5,815 bases of DNA from Anaerolineae bacterium (lineage in GTDB: Bacteria > Chloroflexota > Anaerolineae > UBA4142), in NCBI GenBank assembly GCA_026417715.1, contig JAOACU010000191.1, positions 1 through 5,815 of the forward strand, written 5' to 3'. Of this stretch, positions 5,682 through 5,815 are shown piece after piece (the stretch's first letter is position 1; each line of letters opens with the position of its first letter). The notes under the pieces are model-generated. The model was not told where the DNA came from and searched no databases. It saw only the letters and a program-made list of their open reading frames with translations. Position numbers and translations under genes: made by a program.

Positions 5682-5707
5682 GGCGACGACCCTATATGGT
5701 CGTCCCG
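5682..5707. repeat. Copy 3 of the hairpin repeat, with a compensated stem
   Basis: GACGACC (5685-5691) pairs exactly with GGTCGTC (5698-5704) around the loop CTATAT. Compared with copy 1, the G-C pair at 5614/5631 is an A-T pair here (5686/5703), so pairing is kept despite change in both arms. The loop differs from copy 1 by two G-to-A changes. Confidence 0.75.
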
Positions 5708-5754
5708 ATAAACGTTCCATATTAACCGATGGTGCTACTTACCTTGATTGCTAG

Positions 5755-5783
5755 TTGACATCAACAGGTTGTCTGCGCACAAT
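5755..5783 (+). promoter_or_regulatory. Promoter for a gene beginning past the right edge
   Basis: A perfect TTGACA (5755-5760), then a 17-base spacer, then CACAAT (5778-5783, four of six to TATAAT). The start would be near 5790, followed by a short leader and a GGAGG at 5808-5812. The spacing and the adjacent ribosome binding site support a real rightward promoter. Confidence 0.6.
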
Positions 5784-5807
5784 GATAGCAAAAGATTATC
5801 TCGAGAC

Positions 5808-5812
5808 GGAGG
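5808..5812 (+). promoter_or_regulatory. Shine-Dalgarno GGAGG of the next gene
   Basis: GGAGG lies three bases before the window end. With normal 5-9 base spacing the start codon would fall about 3-7 bases beyond the edge. No coding sequence of that gene is visible here. Confidence 0.65.
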
Positions 5813-5815
5813 CAC

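Noticed and set aside
5307..5720. Open frames across the tandem repeat (KETRKGA-like on plus, FLSRPFA-like on minus)
   Set aside because: The repetitive peptides come from a 21-bp repeat whose length is a multiple of three, so frames stay open by arithmetic rather than by coding.

Overview
The window is ordinary bacterial chromosome rather than phage or plasmid: four protein genes in two divergent transcription units, plus the promoter and ribosome binding site of a fifth gene just past the right edge. The Pro/Thr-rich linker with a TPTPTP run in a large membrane-anchored glycosidase, the moderate-to-high GC, and gaps filled with short-word palindromes and tandem repeats resemble free-living Chloroflexota (Anaerolineae-like). 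That assignment is inference from style, not from a marker gene.

Left half, minus strand (positions 1-2527). A well-formed sigma-70-type promoter (TTGACG, 17 bp, TATAAT) faces left and probably drives a three-gene unit. In transcription order it holds a histidine-phosphatase-family enzyme, NADP+-dependent 6-phosphogluconate dehydrogenase (gnd), and a PfkB-family sugar kinase cut off by the left edge. Gnd and a 2-keto-3-deoxygluconate- or ribokinase-like kinase fit a role in gluconate, pentose-phosphate or sugar-acid metabolism. The exact substrates of the kinase and phosphatase cannot be read from the sequence. Both gaps between these genes hold a long hairpin whose first paired bases lie within or at the upstream stop codon, followed by a good Shine-Dalgarno sequence for the next gene. 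The leader RNA ahead of the phosphatase would begin with a third, imperfect palindrome.

Divergent control region (about 2393-2649). Two promoters lie back to back, with a perfect AAACGTTT palindrome between their -35 boxes that resembles the core of LacI/GalR-family operators. A 7-bp inverted repeat sits at the predicted start of the rightward transcript.

Right half, plus strand (2650-5502). One 950-residue gene starts at TTG. It encodes a membrane-anchored, extracellular, multidomain protein: a transmembrane anchor, a ZU5-like beta domain, a GH18-like barrel that has lost its catalytic residues, an Ig-like domain, a Pro/Thr linker, and a clan GH-A barrel with both catalytic glutamates intact. 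The pairing of a dead GH18 module with an apparently live GH-A module is the most interesting protein-level observation here.

Right edge (5503-5815). There is no gene in this stretch. It holds a 21-bp-period tandem repeat, then three related hairpin units (one perfect, one decayed, one with a compensatory base-pair change), then a rightward promoter and a GGAGG site three bases from the window end.
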